Below, in pieces: positions 48,241 to 58,058 of a DNA stretch of 64,000 nt (position 1 is the stretch's first letter; the number at the start of each line of letters is the position of its first letter). A program made the translations under genes and the position numbers. Source of the DNA: Sophora flavescens (taxonomy: Eukaryota; Streptophyta; Magnoliopsida; Fabales; Fabaceae). The notes under the pieces were generated by a model, which saw nothing but the letters and a program-made list of their open reading frames with translations, had not been told where the DNA came from and ran no database searches. The stretch is taken from contig CM061062.1 in assembly GCA_030762895.1 (NCBI GenBank), forward strand, positions 239,568,019-239,632,018. The letters run 5' to 3'.

Positions 48241-48462
48241 TGGCTCCAGATTTATTTTATTTTATTTTATTAACCTGAAAAATAGAAAAATAAAAGTAAA
48301 TACTTTATTCATTCTAAATCAACTAAATTAACTTAAAAACAATTTACAGACTCAAAATATTACTTAAGGACAATAAAGTCTAATTTGGGTGAAAATGATA
48401 TAAAATTAGCACAAAGCCAAGGTCTTGACTAGTTATAAAACCAGTCAAACAGAGGCTCATCA

Positions 48463-49862
48463 AAATACCCCAAACTTTAAACTTTGCTTGTCCCCAAGAA
48501 AACTATACTCAAAAACTTAAAAAGACTCAAGACCTGGCAAAACATGGCAAGCTTAAGAATTCAATCAACTTTCACACAGATTTCAAGCAATTTTTCAAAA
48601 GAATTTTCAATGTTCCCCCCTTTCAAACAAAACAATCCCCACATTCATTTATTCTAAACAGTTGAGAAATTAATTATTCAAACAATCAGAAATCTAAGCA
48701 GGGGATCTAAGTTATACACAAAAGGGAGATCACCAAAATCAAACAACTGCCTTCCTCACAAGGGAAATTTGTGTTCACTCAATCGCTCAGTTTTTGTCTG
48801 GCTATCAACAATTCACTCAATTTCACTTTTAAGAGCACTTCCCATAAATTTGATTTTCATCTCCTAATGGTTCCCACAGAAAACATGCAAGCAACATCAA
48901 AAGGTCTTTTATGGGTTGTAATGGGGCCTGGCTAAGGGTAGGATATACAAAGGAACTAGGCTGAAGACCCTAGGAACTAAGAGAGCATGAACATTTTTAC
49001 ACTTTGAATTTCACTCAAGTTCCTTTTTCAATTTTCATTTTGCTTTGGGTGGCTACAGCCTTTTTATTCAAACAATCTTTTTGACATTTTTCCATTTTAA
49101 ATTTTTTTTTTCATTTTTTTCATTTTTTTCTTTTTTTCTTTTTTTTTTTTACATAAATTTTTTTCTCAATCCCAAACAACATGTTACACCTTGCAGCCAC
49201 CCCAAACTTTAGTTTCTTGCACCCATTCTAAGATTACATGCTCTCCTAATCCTAAGATCGGGTTAACATGGTTTTCCAGATTTTTGGGCTTATAACATTA
49301 GGTTATCAAGAACTAACAGGCTAATAGGCTCAAAGGGGCTAACTAGGGAACATGCATTAGGAATTGATTATTTTTAGGCTAAGTAGCTATTTACAAAGAA
49401 AATGCCTAAATCATTTGAAGCAAACACATAATCATGCAAACCAAAAAGAGATTCAAGCAAATTCGGGAAAGTGCAACTTAAAAAGTGATTTTCACACAAT
49501 TTAAAACATGTTGGAGGCTCAAAACCTCACCTGGACATTTATGCAAATTATTTGACAGAGATTCTATCCCTAGTGTGTGCTTCCTATCACCCCAAACTTA
49601 TCATAAATCATGCCATCATAACAAAATCTCAAAGTTCAGTTTTCAATCATATGGGGATCATTTTTCAAAAAAAATTCAAATCCTAGGGGGAAAACAGTCA
49701 ACACTATCATGCAATCCATCTATGCAAAAATTAACAAAATCCAATAAACTTGCCATAACCAAGACTCAAACACAACTCCTGAGCTTCTCAAATTATTCAG
49801 GAGCTTTATTAACAATAAAACAGAAATAAAGCAAGGAAAAGAAAATTAAAAAGAAGAAAGGG
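48463..49862 (-). other. Non-coding region of element C
   Basis: The polypurine tract AAAGTTTGGGGTATTTT (minus strand) lies beside the 3' LTR. Two more AAGTTTGGGGTG blocks occur near 49200 and 49590. There is a homopolymeric purine tract on the minus strand (about 49100-49155) and the block GGCCCCATTACAACCC at 48913-48928. No gene is seen. Confidence 0.8.
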
Positions 49863-51050
49863 TTAAGAAAACTCATTAAGGGCGGTTCCACCAGGATCCC
49901 ATTGCTTGTAGCATAAGGCCCACATGGTAGCCAAAGGACTGAAATTCATTCCAAGCCTCCCTAACTTGCAGCTTTGATGCGGAGGTGAGCACTTGACAAT
50001 TATAATAACTCCACCCAGTGCGGCGGACTTCTCACTCCCCTTCGGGTCACAGCTGACCTCTTTCTCAATGAAATCCTCCCAATAGAATCGGAGTTCAACC
50101 GCTTGGACTGGCCATGGTGCAAAATCCAAGGGTTTAAACTCCATCACTGGTTCCTCAGGGGGAAGTGGTACACAGTTAGAAATGGTTACCGGTGCTGCTT
50201 CAACTTCTGCAATGTCTTCATCCACTGCACTAACAAATTTTTCACCTGCTATACACGCAGAAATTTCAGCACACACCAAACAAAGGTTAGAGTTAGTACA
50301 TATATTACAAGAAAATGAATCAGAAAAAGTTAGAATGTCTGGGAATTCTTCAATCAATTCATCCACCCCATTACTCTCAACACATTCAATTGTTTTACTT
50401 GAATCATCTACTCCCAAAGATTCTTCTTTATCTTCAGGCACGGGGGAGCAGATGTCCTCCTGATCCTCCTTTTCTATATTTCCTGAAAAAAATAAACCTG
50501 CAAAACGATCTGCATTTTCTATTTTTCCTGAAAAGTATAAACCTGTAAAACATTCTACACACAATGCAGTTCCATCACAATAACAAGCATTAGGATCAGG
50601 GGATTCAACACATAATTCATCATCAACAGAAACATTATCATCAGAATTATCATCAAAAGTATTTTTAGGAATAACCATCTGTGAATCCTTATGTTCCTCA
50701 AGGGGCTGTGGAGTTAGCATTGCAGCTGAGTTGGCGGTAACTTGATCAATTAGAGCCCACAACTTCTGAGATTCAGCTTGGTCCCTCTGGTACTCAGCCT
50801 CCATCTTCTGTTGAAATTCCTCTATCATCCGTTGAGTTTGCTCGGCCATTTGTTGCCTCCGTCCTTCCATATTTGCACTTATATGTGCAGTCATCTGTTT
50901 GCACAGGTCCTCTAGGGAAGGTTCGGAAGGTGTAGAGGTGGTCACTTGGGTAGGATAGTATGGTGGTGGCTCACTAAAATTAGGATAATACATGCAAGGT
51001 GGTGGTTCATAATAAACATTAGGCAAATATCCATACATGTAATTATCCAT
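49863..51050 (-). CDS. Intact 395-aa protein of unknown function in element C
   Basis: The start is placed at the ATG at 51050 (MDNYMYGYLPNVYYE) because element B begins at the same Met; an in-frame ATG exists seven codons upstream. Relative to B the protein lacks 76 residues, exactly the gag core, and joins residue 25 to YYPTQVTTS in frame. Then follow a Gln/Glu-rich helical stretch (MAEQTQRMIEEFQQKMEAE), an acidic region, and two Cys clusters (CYCDGTALCVEC and CNICTNSNLCLVC, which could bind zinc). A conserved C-terminal block has DFAPWPVQ, FYWEDFIEKE, SCDPKGSEKS and VIIIVKCSPPHQ. No signal peptide, membrane segment, protease or RT is present. I do not recognise the C-terminal family. Confidence 0.8.
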   Translation of the reverse strand: MDNYMYGYLPNVYYEPPPCMYYPNFSEPPPYYPTQVTTSTPSEPSLEDLCKQMTAHISANMEGRRQQMAEQTQRMIEEFQQKMEAEYQRDQAESQKLWALIDQVTANSAAMLTPQPLEEHKDSQMVIPKNTFDDNSDDNVSVDDELCVESPDPNACYCDGTALCVECFTGLYFSGKIENADRFAGLFFSGNIEKEDQEDICSPVPEDKEESLGVDDSSKTIECVESNGVDELIEEFPDILTFSDSFSCNICTNSNLCLVCAEISACIAGEKFVSAVDEDIAEVEAAPVTISNCVPLPPEEPVMEFKPLDFAPWPVQAVELRFYWEDFIEKEVSCDPKGSEKSAALGGVIIIVKCSPPHQSCKLGRLGMNFSPLATMWALCYKQWDPGGTALNEFS

Positions 51051-51151
51051 GGCAATCAAACAACCAAACAAGCAGACAAAACTAACTAGAAAAGAGAAAT
51101 AGTTTTTTTCTTAATTAATTTTTATTTTCTGCTAATAACAACAAACAAGAG

Positions 51152-51169
51152 TCCCCGGCAACGGCGCCA
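51152..51169 (-). other. Primer binding site of element C, tRNA-Asp type
   Basis: The minus strand reads TGGCGCCGTTGCCGGGGA, a perfect tRNA-Asp complement, five bases inside the 5' LTR. Confidence 0.95.
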
Positions 51170-51174
51170 ATTTT

Positions 51175-52461
51175 TGACCGCGCTGTCGCCACGCGTCAAA
51201 AAGAACGAGCGATTATAAAATAATGCAGTATAATGCGACAACTCGGATCGTCTCTCAAGGACTCTTTAGTTGTTGTTATTATTAACAGAAAATTAGTAAA
51301 AGTTAGAAATGGGGGTTTTTGAGATTAAAACTAAATTAATGAAACAAATTAAAAACAGAGAAAAGAAACAAAGCAGTTTAAGAAATTAGCAAATAAACAA
51401 AAGCGATTAACCTACTGTTCTCAGTTTCCCACTATCATTGGTTCATGCAAATCCTAAGCAGATACTAATCCCCTCCCGGTTGTAGCAACAATTAACAAAC
51501 GAAAACCGCTACTACAGATGTATGTTCCTATTCCCGAAATAACAAACGGGGTTAAGCTCTCATGAACAAACGAACATGAATGAACACACGCGAAATAACA
51601 AACGCGATTATATATAGGAACATAGCATCACCGAAATGAAACAATACAACACTATATATTCCTGAAATAACAAACAGAAACATACAGCATGGCATTGAAA
51701 AGAGAAAAGCAACTAAACAGGGAATACAGAACATCAAGTGTTAACAGAAACCAATTACAGTAGATTAATCTAGGAGACTAGTTCTCCATTACAAAAGAAA
51801 ACAATAAACTAAGAGGAAAACAAGAAAATTACAAACTCAGAAACTAGCCAAAACTGGCTAATTCTGACCAGACTATTCAGTTCTGCCTAAGACTGCTTAT
51901 ATACAAGTTTCTGGAACCCTAGTCCTCGTGAGGCGAAGCACTGCTCGCTAGGCGAATAACATGAAAGGTCTGCAACTCTTTGTCTTCTCGCGAGGCGAGC
52001 ATCGCTTCGCGAGGCGAACGCTTCAAATTCCCAAACTGCAACGCCCGTGACCTTTAACATGCCCAAACCGTGATGGCTTCTGACTTTCAAGTATTCGCGA
52101 GGCGAAGGAATTCTCGCGAGGCGAACGCTTCAACTTCAAAACTGCCACGGCCGTGATCTTCAACATGGGTAAACCGTGATCGTCTCTGACTTTTCAGGCT
52201 TGCATGACTCGCGGGGCGAGAGATCCTTCGCGGGGCGAGTGGCTCCAGATTTATTTTATTTTATTTTATTAACCTGAAAAACAGAAAAATAAAAGTAAAT
52301 ACTTTATTCATTCTAAATCAACCAAATTAACTTAAAAACAATTTACAGACTCAAAATATTACTTAAGGACAATAAAGTCTAATTTGGGTGAAAATGATAT
52401 AAAATTAGCACAAAGCCAAGGTCTTGACTAGTTATAAAACCAGTCAAACAGAGGCTCATCA
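51175..52461 (-). repeat. 5' LTR of element C
   Basis: 1287 bp, collinear with 47176-48462 without indels that I can see. Palindrome array at 51923-52239, TATA box at 51896-51903. Confidence 0.95.
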
Positions 52462-52466
52462 ATGAC

Positions 52467-53270
52467 TATTCTAGATTCACATGGGTACTCTTCTTAACCC
52501 ACAAGGATGAGTCTTTTAAGGCTTTCTCAGTATTCTGTAAAAGAGCACAAAATGAGCAGGGTTTCTGTATTTCTACCCTTAGAAGTGATCATGGGGGAGA
52601 ATTTGAAAATGAGCAGTTTAGACAGTTCTATGAGGAAAATGGGATCTCTCACATTTTCTCTGCACCTAGAACTCCAGAGCAAAATGGAGTGGTTGAGAAA
52701 AAGAACAGATCTCTACAAGAGATGGCTAGATCTATGCTCAATGAAAATAATCTCCCTAAGTACTTATGGGCAGAAGCTGTAAACACTGCTTGTTATGTAT
52801 AAAACAGAATACTTATTAGGCCTTTTCTAAAGAAGACTCCTTATGAATTGTGGAAAAGAAAAAGCCCCAACATATCTTATTTTCATGCTTTTGGATGTGA
52901 ATGTTTCATTCTGAATACCAAAGATAATCTTGGAAAGTTTGATTTTAAGGTAGATAAAGGTATTTTCGTAGGATATTCTGAAATGTCTAAAGCTTTTAGA
53001 GTTTACAATTCAAGAACTTGCATTTTTGAAGAATATGTTCATGTTAAATTCAATGATGGATTAAAGACTGATAAAGAACTATCAGATCAAGAAGATGATC
53101 TTTCAGGTCTTGATATAAACAAGCCAGAAAGTCAGCAACCCGATCTAACCAAAACAGAACCTATGCTAGAGGAAGTCAGACAAGTGGAGCAGACAAGTCA
53201 GCAGACAAGTCAATAGACGAGTCAGCAGACAAGTCAAGATCTTTATGATGATCTCAAAAGGGATTGGAAG
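52467..53270 (+). pseudogene. Integrase core and C-terminus of copia-D
   Basis: Resumes directly after element C (YSRFTWVLFL). The second and third catalytic residues are present in LRSDHGGEF and EQNGVVEKKNRSLQE. A TAA at 52801-52803 replaces a Gln codon, and the frame then continues with YFHAFGCECFI and GIFVGYSE. A TAG at 53214 lies in a Thr-Ser-Gln-Gln repeat (QTSQQTSQ) encoded by imperfect 15-bp tandem repeats. Apart from these stops the core is in one frame. Confidence 0.92.
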
Positions 53271-54899
53271 TTCAACACTCATCATCCTAAGGATCTTATT
53301 ATTGGAAATCCATCTGAAGGAGTAAGAACCAGATGCATACTAAGAGAATCAAGCAATGTGGCCTTTATATCAGAATGCCAAAACACATTGAAGAAGCTCT
53401 TGAGGATGAAAGCTGGATTCTTGCAATGCAAGAACTTAACCAGTTCATCAGAAATGATGTCTGGACTCTTGTATTTAAGCCTAAAAACAAATCTGTTATT
53501 GGAACAAGATAGGTCATCAGAAACAAATTGGATGAAGATGGTAAAGTTGTCAGAAATAAGGCAAGGTTAGTAGCTCAAGGCTATAACCAACAAGAAGGTA
53601 TTGATTATACTGAAACTTTTGCACCTGTAGCTAGAATAGAAGCCATACACATTTTAATGTCATATGCTGCACAACACCAAATCACCCTGTTTCAAATGGA
53701 TGTAAAAAGTGCTTTTCTTAATGGTATAATTGAAGAAGTGTATGTTAAACAACCCCCTGGTTTTAAGGATACTGATAAACCAAATCACGTCTTTAAACTT
53801 AAGAAGGCATTATATGGTTTGAAACAAGCACCTAGAGCATGGTACGATAGACTTAGTTCTTTTCTCATACATAATGGTTTTACTAGAGGACAAGTAGACA
53901 CTACTCTATTCAAGAAATGCTCTAAAGAGAACTTTTTTATAGTTCAAATATATGTTGATGATATTATTTTTGGAGCAACTAGTAAAAAGTTGTGCAAGGA
54001 ATTTTTCAAATCTAATGCAAGCTGAATTTGAGATGAGCATGATGGGAGAATTGAAGTTCTTCCTTGGATTACAAATCAACCAGACAAGTGATGGAATTTA
54101 CATCCATCAACAAAAGTATACCAAGGAGATACTAAAGAAATACAAAATGGACAATAATAAGCTCATGAAAACCCCTATGCAACCCAATACAAAACTAAGC
54201 AAAGATGATGAAGGTAAAAAGGTAGATCAAACTGTCTACAGAGGTATGATTGGCTCTTTACTGTACTTAACTTCAAGCAGATCTGACATTCAATTTAGTG
54301 TCTGTATGTGCGCTAGGTTCCAATCTGATCCAAGAGAATCTCATCTTAAGGCTGTTAAAAGAATATTTAGATATTTGATTGGGACTACTAATCTTGGTTT
54401 ACTGTATTTAAGATCAAAAGAATACATATTAGTGGGATATTGCGATGCTGATTTTGCTGGAGACAGAATAGAAAGAAAAAGCACCAGTGGAGAATGTCAC
54501 TTCATTGGAGCAAGTTTAGTCTTATGGTGAAGCAATAGGCAGACAACTATTGCACTGTCTACTACTGAAGCAGAATACATCTCAGCTGCTAGTTGCTGCT
54601 CTCAACTCTTATGGGTATAACATCAACTTGAGGATTACTCTATTTATGAACATAACATATTTGTATGGTGTGATAATTCCAGTGCTATATGCTTAACTAA
54701 AAATCCAATTCAGCATTCTAAGGCTACGCATATTGAAATCAAACATCATTTTATTAGGGATTATGTTCAGAAAGGCATCTTTGATATTAAGTTTGTTAAA
54801 ACTGAAAATCAATGGGCTGATATTTTCACTAAACCCTTAGCAGAAGAAAGGTTTTTATTTATTAGAGATAACCGAAACATGCATTGCATTATCGAATGA
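53271..54899 (+). pseudogene. Reverse transcriptase and RNase H of copia-D
   Basis: HHPKDLIIGNPSEG starts the linker. RT motifs: QMDVKSAFLN, YGLKQAPRAWYDRL and an intact catalytic YVDDIIFGA (about 53950). Frame changes occur near 53390-53440 and 54010. GMIGSLLYLTSSRSDI precedes RNase H, with YCDADFAGD, STTEAEYISAA and FTKPLAEERF. Stops at 54528 and 54617; the natural end is TGA at 54897-54899. Confidence 0.94.
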
Positions 54900-55296
54900 C
54901 ATGTCTGAATATTAACCTGTATGTGCTTTATCACCTGTCTATGCTTACCTGTCTGACTCTGTTGAGTCACTATGCTAGAACTCAATAGTTTTGTAGAAAT
55001 GGTTATTAATTAATTAATACCATTCCCTTATCTGAAGCTAATCATGTGCACGGTAGTTTACATATCTCGAAACCATGTTTTCATTATGTCTTAAGTGGGC
55101 GATGCGGTTCCCCATAGAAAGCGTGCCGTCTTGAATTAAAAATGTCGTTTTTCTCTCTCCTACCTTTATGACTGTAAAAGACAATAGATCAGAAAGGTTG
55201 AACCTTTACGTTTTCAAAATTCAAAAATCTTTTTGTCTTTTCGTCTCTGAAACCCTATTCTCTCTCTCGAAACCCTAGAACCGATTTCTCTCAAAA
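54900..55296 (+). other. Intergenic spacer between pol and env-like ORF of copia-D
   Basis: No coding content. In SIRE elements this gap or a splice event separates pol from the third ORF. Pyrimidine-rich CTCTCTC runs and AAACCCTA words occur just before the ORF start, resembling a plant 5' leader. Confidence 0.6.
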
Positions 55297-57597
55297 ATGG
55301 CATCATCATAGCGTCTCTCTGCAAAAGAAATTACTGAGAAATACAATCTCAAAGTTACTGAGATTGAGAAGATCATTTCGGGAATGACTGTTGATCTTCA
55401 ACAGATGAAAAAGCTAGGTATGGATGTCACTGATGAGTTGGAGTATTCCAAGTGGACTCCTTTCTTTGACATCAATGAGCTTGTTCAACATAAGCTCGTT
55501 CAAACATTCTGGAGAAATGTTGTGGTTGTCACCAGCCGACTCAACGGAATCAAGAGCTTTAAGACAAATGGGGGATAGAATCCTTCTCTTCCCTATCAGC
55601 TCTCTGGAGCTTGTCACAAAATGTTCGAGAATCGAAGCTGGCTTCACACCCAATTGGGAAGATGAATTGGGAGTTGACAATGTCAACATTTCCATCTATG
55701 GTGTTCACAAACCTGTGAACCCTAAGCCTGTCAATATGGCGGTCAAGTGCAGATTCCTGCACAAATTGCCATTGGAGTGCGTGATGCCAAGGAAAGGCTC
55801 ACGAGATAGTGTGACCAAGATGGACAGATTTGCTCTGTACCACTTGATCCACAAAATCAAGGTTGACATCAACGACCTTATCTACATGTACCTTGAGACT
55901 CTGATCAAGAGAACCAACATACAGACCTATCCTTATGGGATGTTGCTGACAAGGATCTTCAGGAACAAGTTGTTTGTTCCTAGTGATGTTCACTTTGTGG
56001 AAATGTCACTGCCCATAGACAGGAAGATATAGTCAATGATGGACATCAAGGGAATCCCTCTTACTGATGAGGAGGAAGATGATAAGAAGAAGCAAAAGAA
56101 GAAGGAGAAGAAGAAGAAGAAGCCTGCTGTTGAGCATAAGTAGGAAGAACCAGTGATTTCCACTGATGAGTCAGAAGTCCCCATTTCTGAGAGACTGTTC
56201 AAATCGTCTGGAAAGGTGGCTAGACAAGACCAAATTCCAGAGCTGCAACCTTCAGTGTCTGAAGATTCTGCTGAGGCAGTTGAGCCCTTGAGGTTCAAGC
56301 TGAAGAGACCCTCTCCCAAGAGGAAGACTAGTGAAGCTGAGGAATTATTGGATGTTCCTGCTCATCCCAGCAAGAAGAGGAAGCTGGTGAAGACCTTTTC
56401 CAAGTTTAGACAAGTGGAGTCTGAGCCTAGCAAAGAGGAAGCATCTGCTCAAGGGGAGCAGACAGAACAAGTTCTGGAAAACCAAAGAAGACTTTCATTT
56501 TGGGAATCATTCCCAAAAAGAGAAGATCTGGTTACCTAGTACCTGCAAAGACTGAAGTGTCTGCAGAAGCTCACACTGCAGAAGACCTATCTGGAGGATC
56601 ACAAACATTTGTACTCGAGGATGACCAAGTGTCTCCATCTCACAAGAAGTTGAAGCTATCTGAAAACCAGATAACTCCTTCTTCCCCTTTTCATCAAGGT
56701 ATCATCACCCCATCTATCTCTTCTCCATCTGCCCTTTTTGTTCAACCTCTCTCTGTTGCTTCCCCTCTTCCTTCACCTGTCCACTCCTTTCAAACTCAAA
56801 CATCTTCTTTCACTGTTGTACCTAATGTATGTCAATACACAGTTGTTCACAGGGACTGTTCTCCCAAAGAACAAACTGACATATCATCGAGACTCTTTGT
56901 GTCTGATCTGCAATCTCTTTTGCTTGCTAGTATCTCACATGTCTCTGTCATTCCTTCTCCTCCACCTCATATTCTTAACCACTGTAGAGAACTTTTCTTC
57001 TACCCACCTATTGTTGTCTTCATTAGAACTTTAGCTGCAACTCACTATCCTGCTTATGTTGTAATGCTACCTCGTAGGTCTAGGTATTTCTTTATGTTAA
57101 TTACTGGATCAAATTCTTTCTTTTGTCATATTGATTCTTTATTACCTATCCCTCCATCTGTATCAGCTCAAACACCTCTTCCCCCACCTATCCAAATAAT
57201 CATCACCAGACTATCTCTGTCCGAGGGACTTTCCTGTGTGTTTCCTTCACCTGATACTGACTTTGTCAGAATTAGACTTATCTTCAAATTTGTCTTTCTT
57301 CCTTTCTATGCCCTTCAAACTCTCCATGAACTTTTCTTCCCTTCCATCACCTCTCCCCTATCTCTACCTAAGGCACCCCCAGTTTTAGCCTTACCCTGGC
57401 ACTCTTCTCTGTCTGTCTCTTCCTCAAGCCTGTCTACAGAAGCCTCCACTTCTCAGATAGTGGCCTTATAAGACTTTCATCTACTTCAAGGGCAAGTAGA
57501 AGACTTAAGAAGACAGCTGGATGAAGAAAGGAGAGCTAGGCTGATCTTAGAGCAAAGGGTTGCTGCCTTGTATTTGTTACTTAGTCAATCTAGGTAG
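55297..57597 (+). pseudogene. Env-like third ORF of SIRE type, copia-D
   Basis: The ATG at 55297 (MASS, then a TAG, then RLSAKEITEKYNL) opens a long third ORF. The first 250 residues resemble the plant-transposon/env-like domain (KCRFLHKLPLECVMPRKGS, YGMLLTRIFRNKLFVP). A Lys/Glu-rich stretch at about 56070-56140, a basic acidic-patch region and a Pro/Ser-rich segment with hydrophobic runs (56500-57470) follow. The last 40 residues are a heptad coiled coil (QVEDLRRQLDEERRARL). This order of Pro-rich region then C-terminal coiled coil matches SIRE1 env-like ORFs. No clear signal peptide is seen. Stops (55309, 56030, 56140, 57470) and shifts (about 55560 and 56515) inactivate it. Confidence 0.8.
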
Positions 57598-58058
57598 TTT
57601 TTGTTTCTCTGTTATAGACTACCATGTACTTGTAAACGTTCATGATGAATAAAATATATTTCTTCCTTACTTTCCTTATTTATTTATTTTTTTATGATTA
57701 CTCCTTTTTGTTGTTGACAAAAGGGGAGAATAAATGTGATATGATCTTAATAAGAAAATAATATATGAATATGATATGAGCAAAGTATGTTGATCAAAGT
57801 ATATTCTGATAGTTGCTATAATTGCTTTATAAATCTTAAGTAAGATTGCTCTGATAATTTCTTAGTAAGACAATTCAAATTTATGTGTGACTAAGTTAAC
57901 CGGATTATATGATTAATCTTAATGTCTGATCAAGCATCTGCATAACCTGTCCGCTTAAGAAAATTTCAACCTGTCTGATAAATGCTATTTTCTTTGTTGA
58001 TGTTTTCTGAGGTTCATTAAATCATCTCAATGTTTGTCATCATCAAAAATGGGGGGAT
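57598..58058 (+). other. 3' untranslated region and polypurine tract of copia-D
   Basis: Non-coding. AAAAATGGGGGGAT at 58046-58057 is the polypurine tract before the 3' LTR. A second run, CAAAAGGGGAGAA, occurs near 57718. Confidence 0.8.

Larger units (their letters stand above)
47176..48462 (-). repeat. 3' LTR of element C
   Basis: 1287 bp, equal in length to the 5' LTR. Palindrome array at 47924-48240; TATATAAG on the minus strand at 47897-47904. Confidence 0.95.
47176..52461 (-). mobile_element. Element C: young pol-less LTR element with an intact unknown ORF
   Basis: Minus orientation. TSD ATGAC (47171-47175 and 52462-52466). Both LTRs are 1287 bp (47176-48462 and 51175-52461) and differ at about 16 positions by my count, about 1.2 percent. 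It has a perfect tRNA-Asp primer site and one uninterrupted ORF, with no gag core and no pol. It is the same family as element B (LTR starts TGATGAGCC in both, shared ORF and non-coding blocks). It interrupts the copia-D integrase. Confidence 0.96.

Noticed and set aside
52507..52782. 91-codon frame beginning at 52507
   Set aside because: It is an off-frame shadow of the copia-D integrase, whose true frame starts directly after the TSD at 52467.
56500..57471. Pro/Ser-rich frame as an independent host gene
   Set aside because: It lies between copia-D pol and its 3' LTR and continues the env-like ORF; the order matches SIRE elements.
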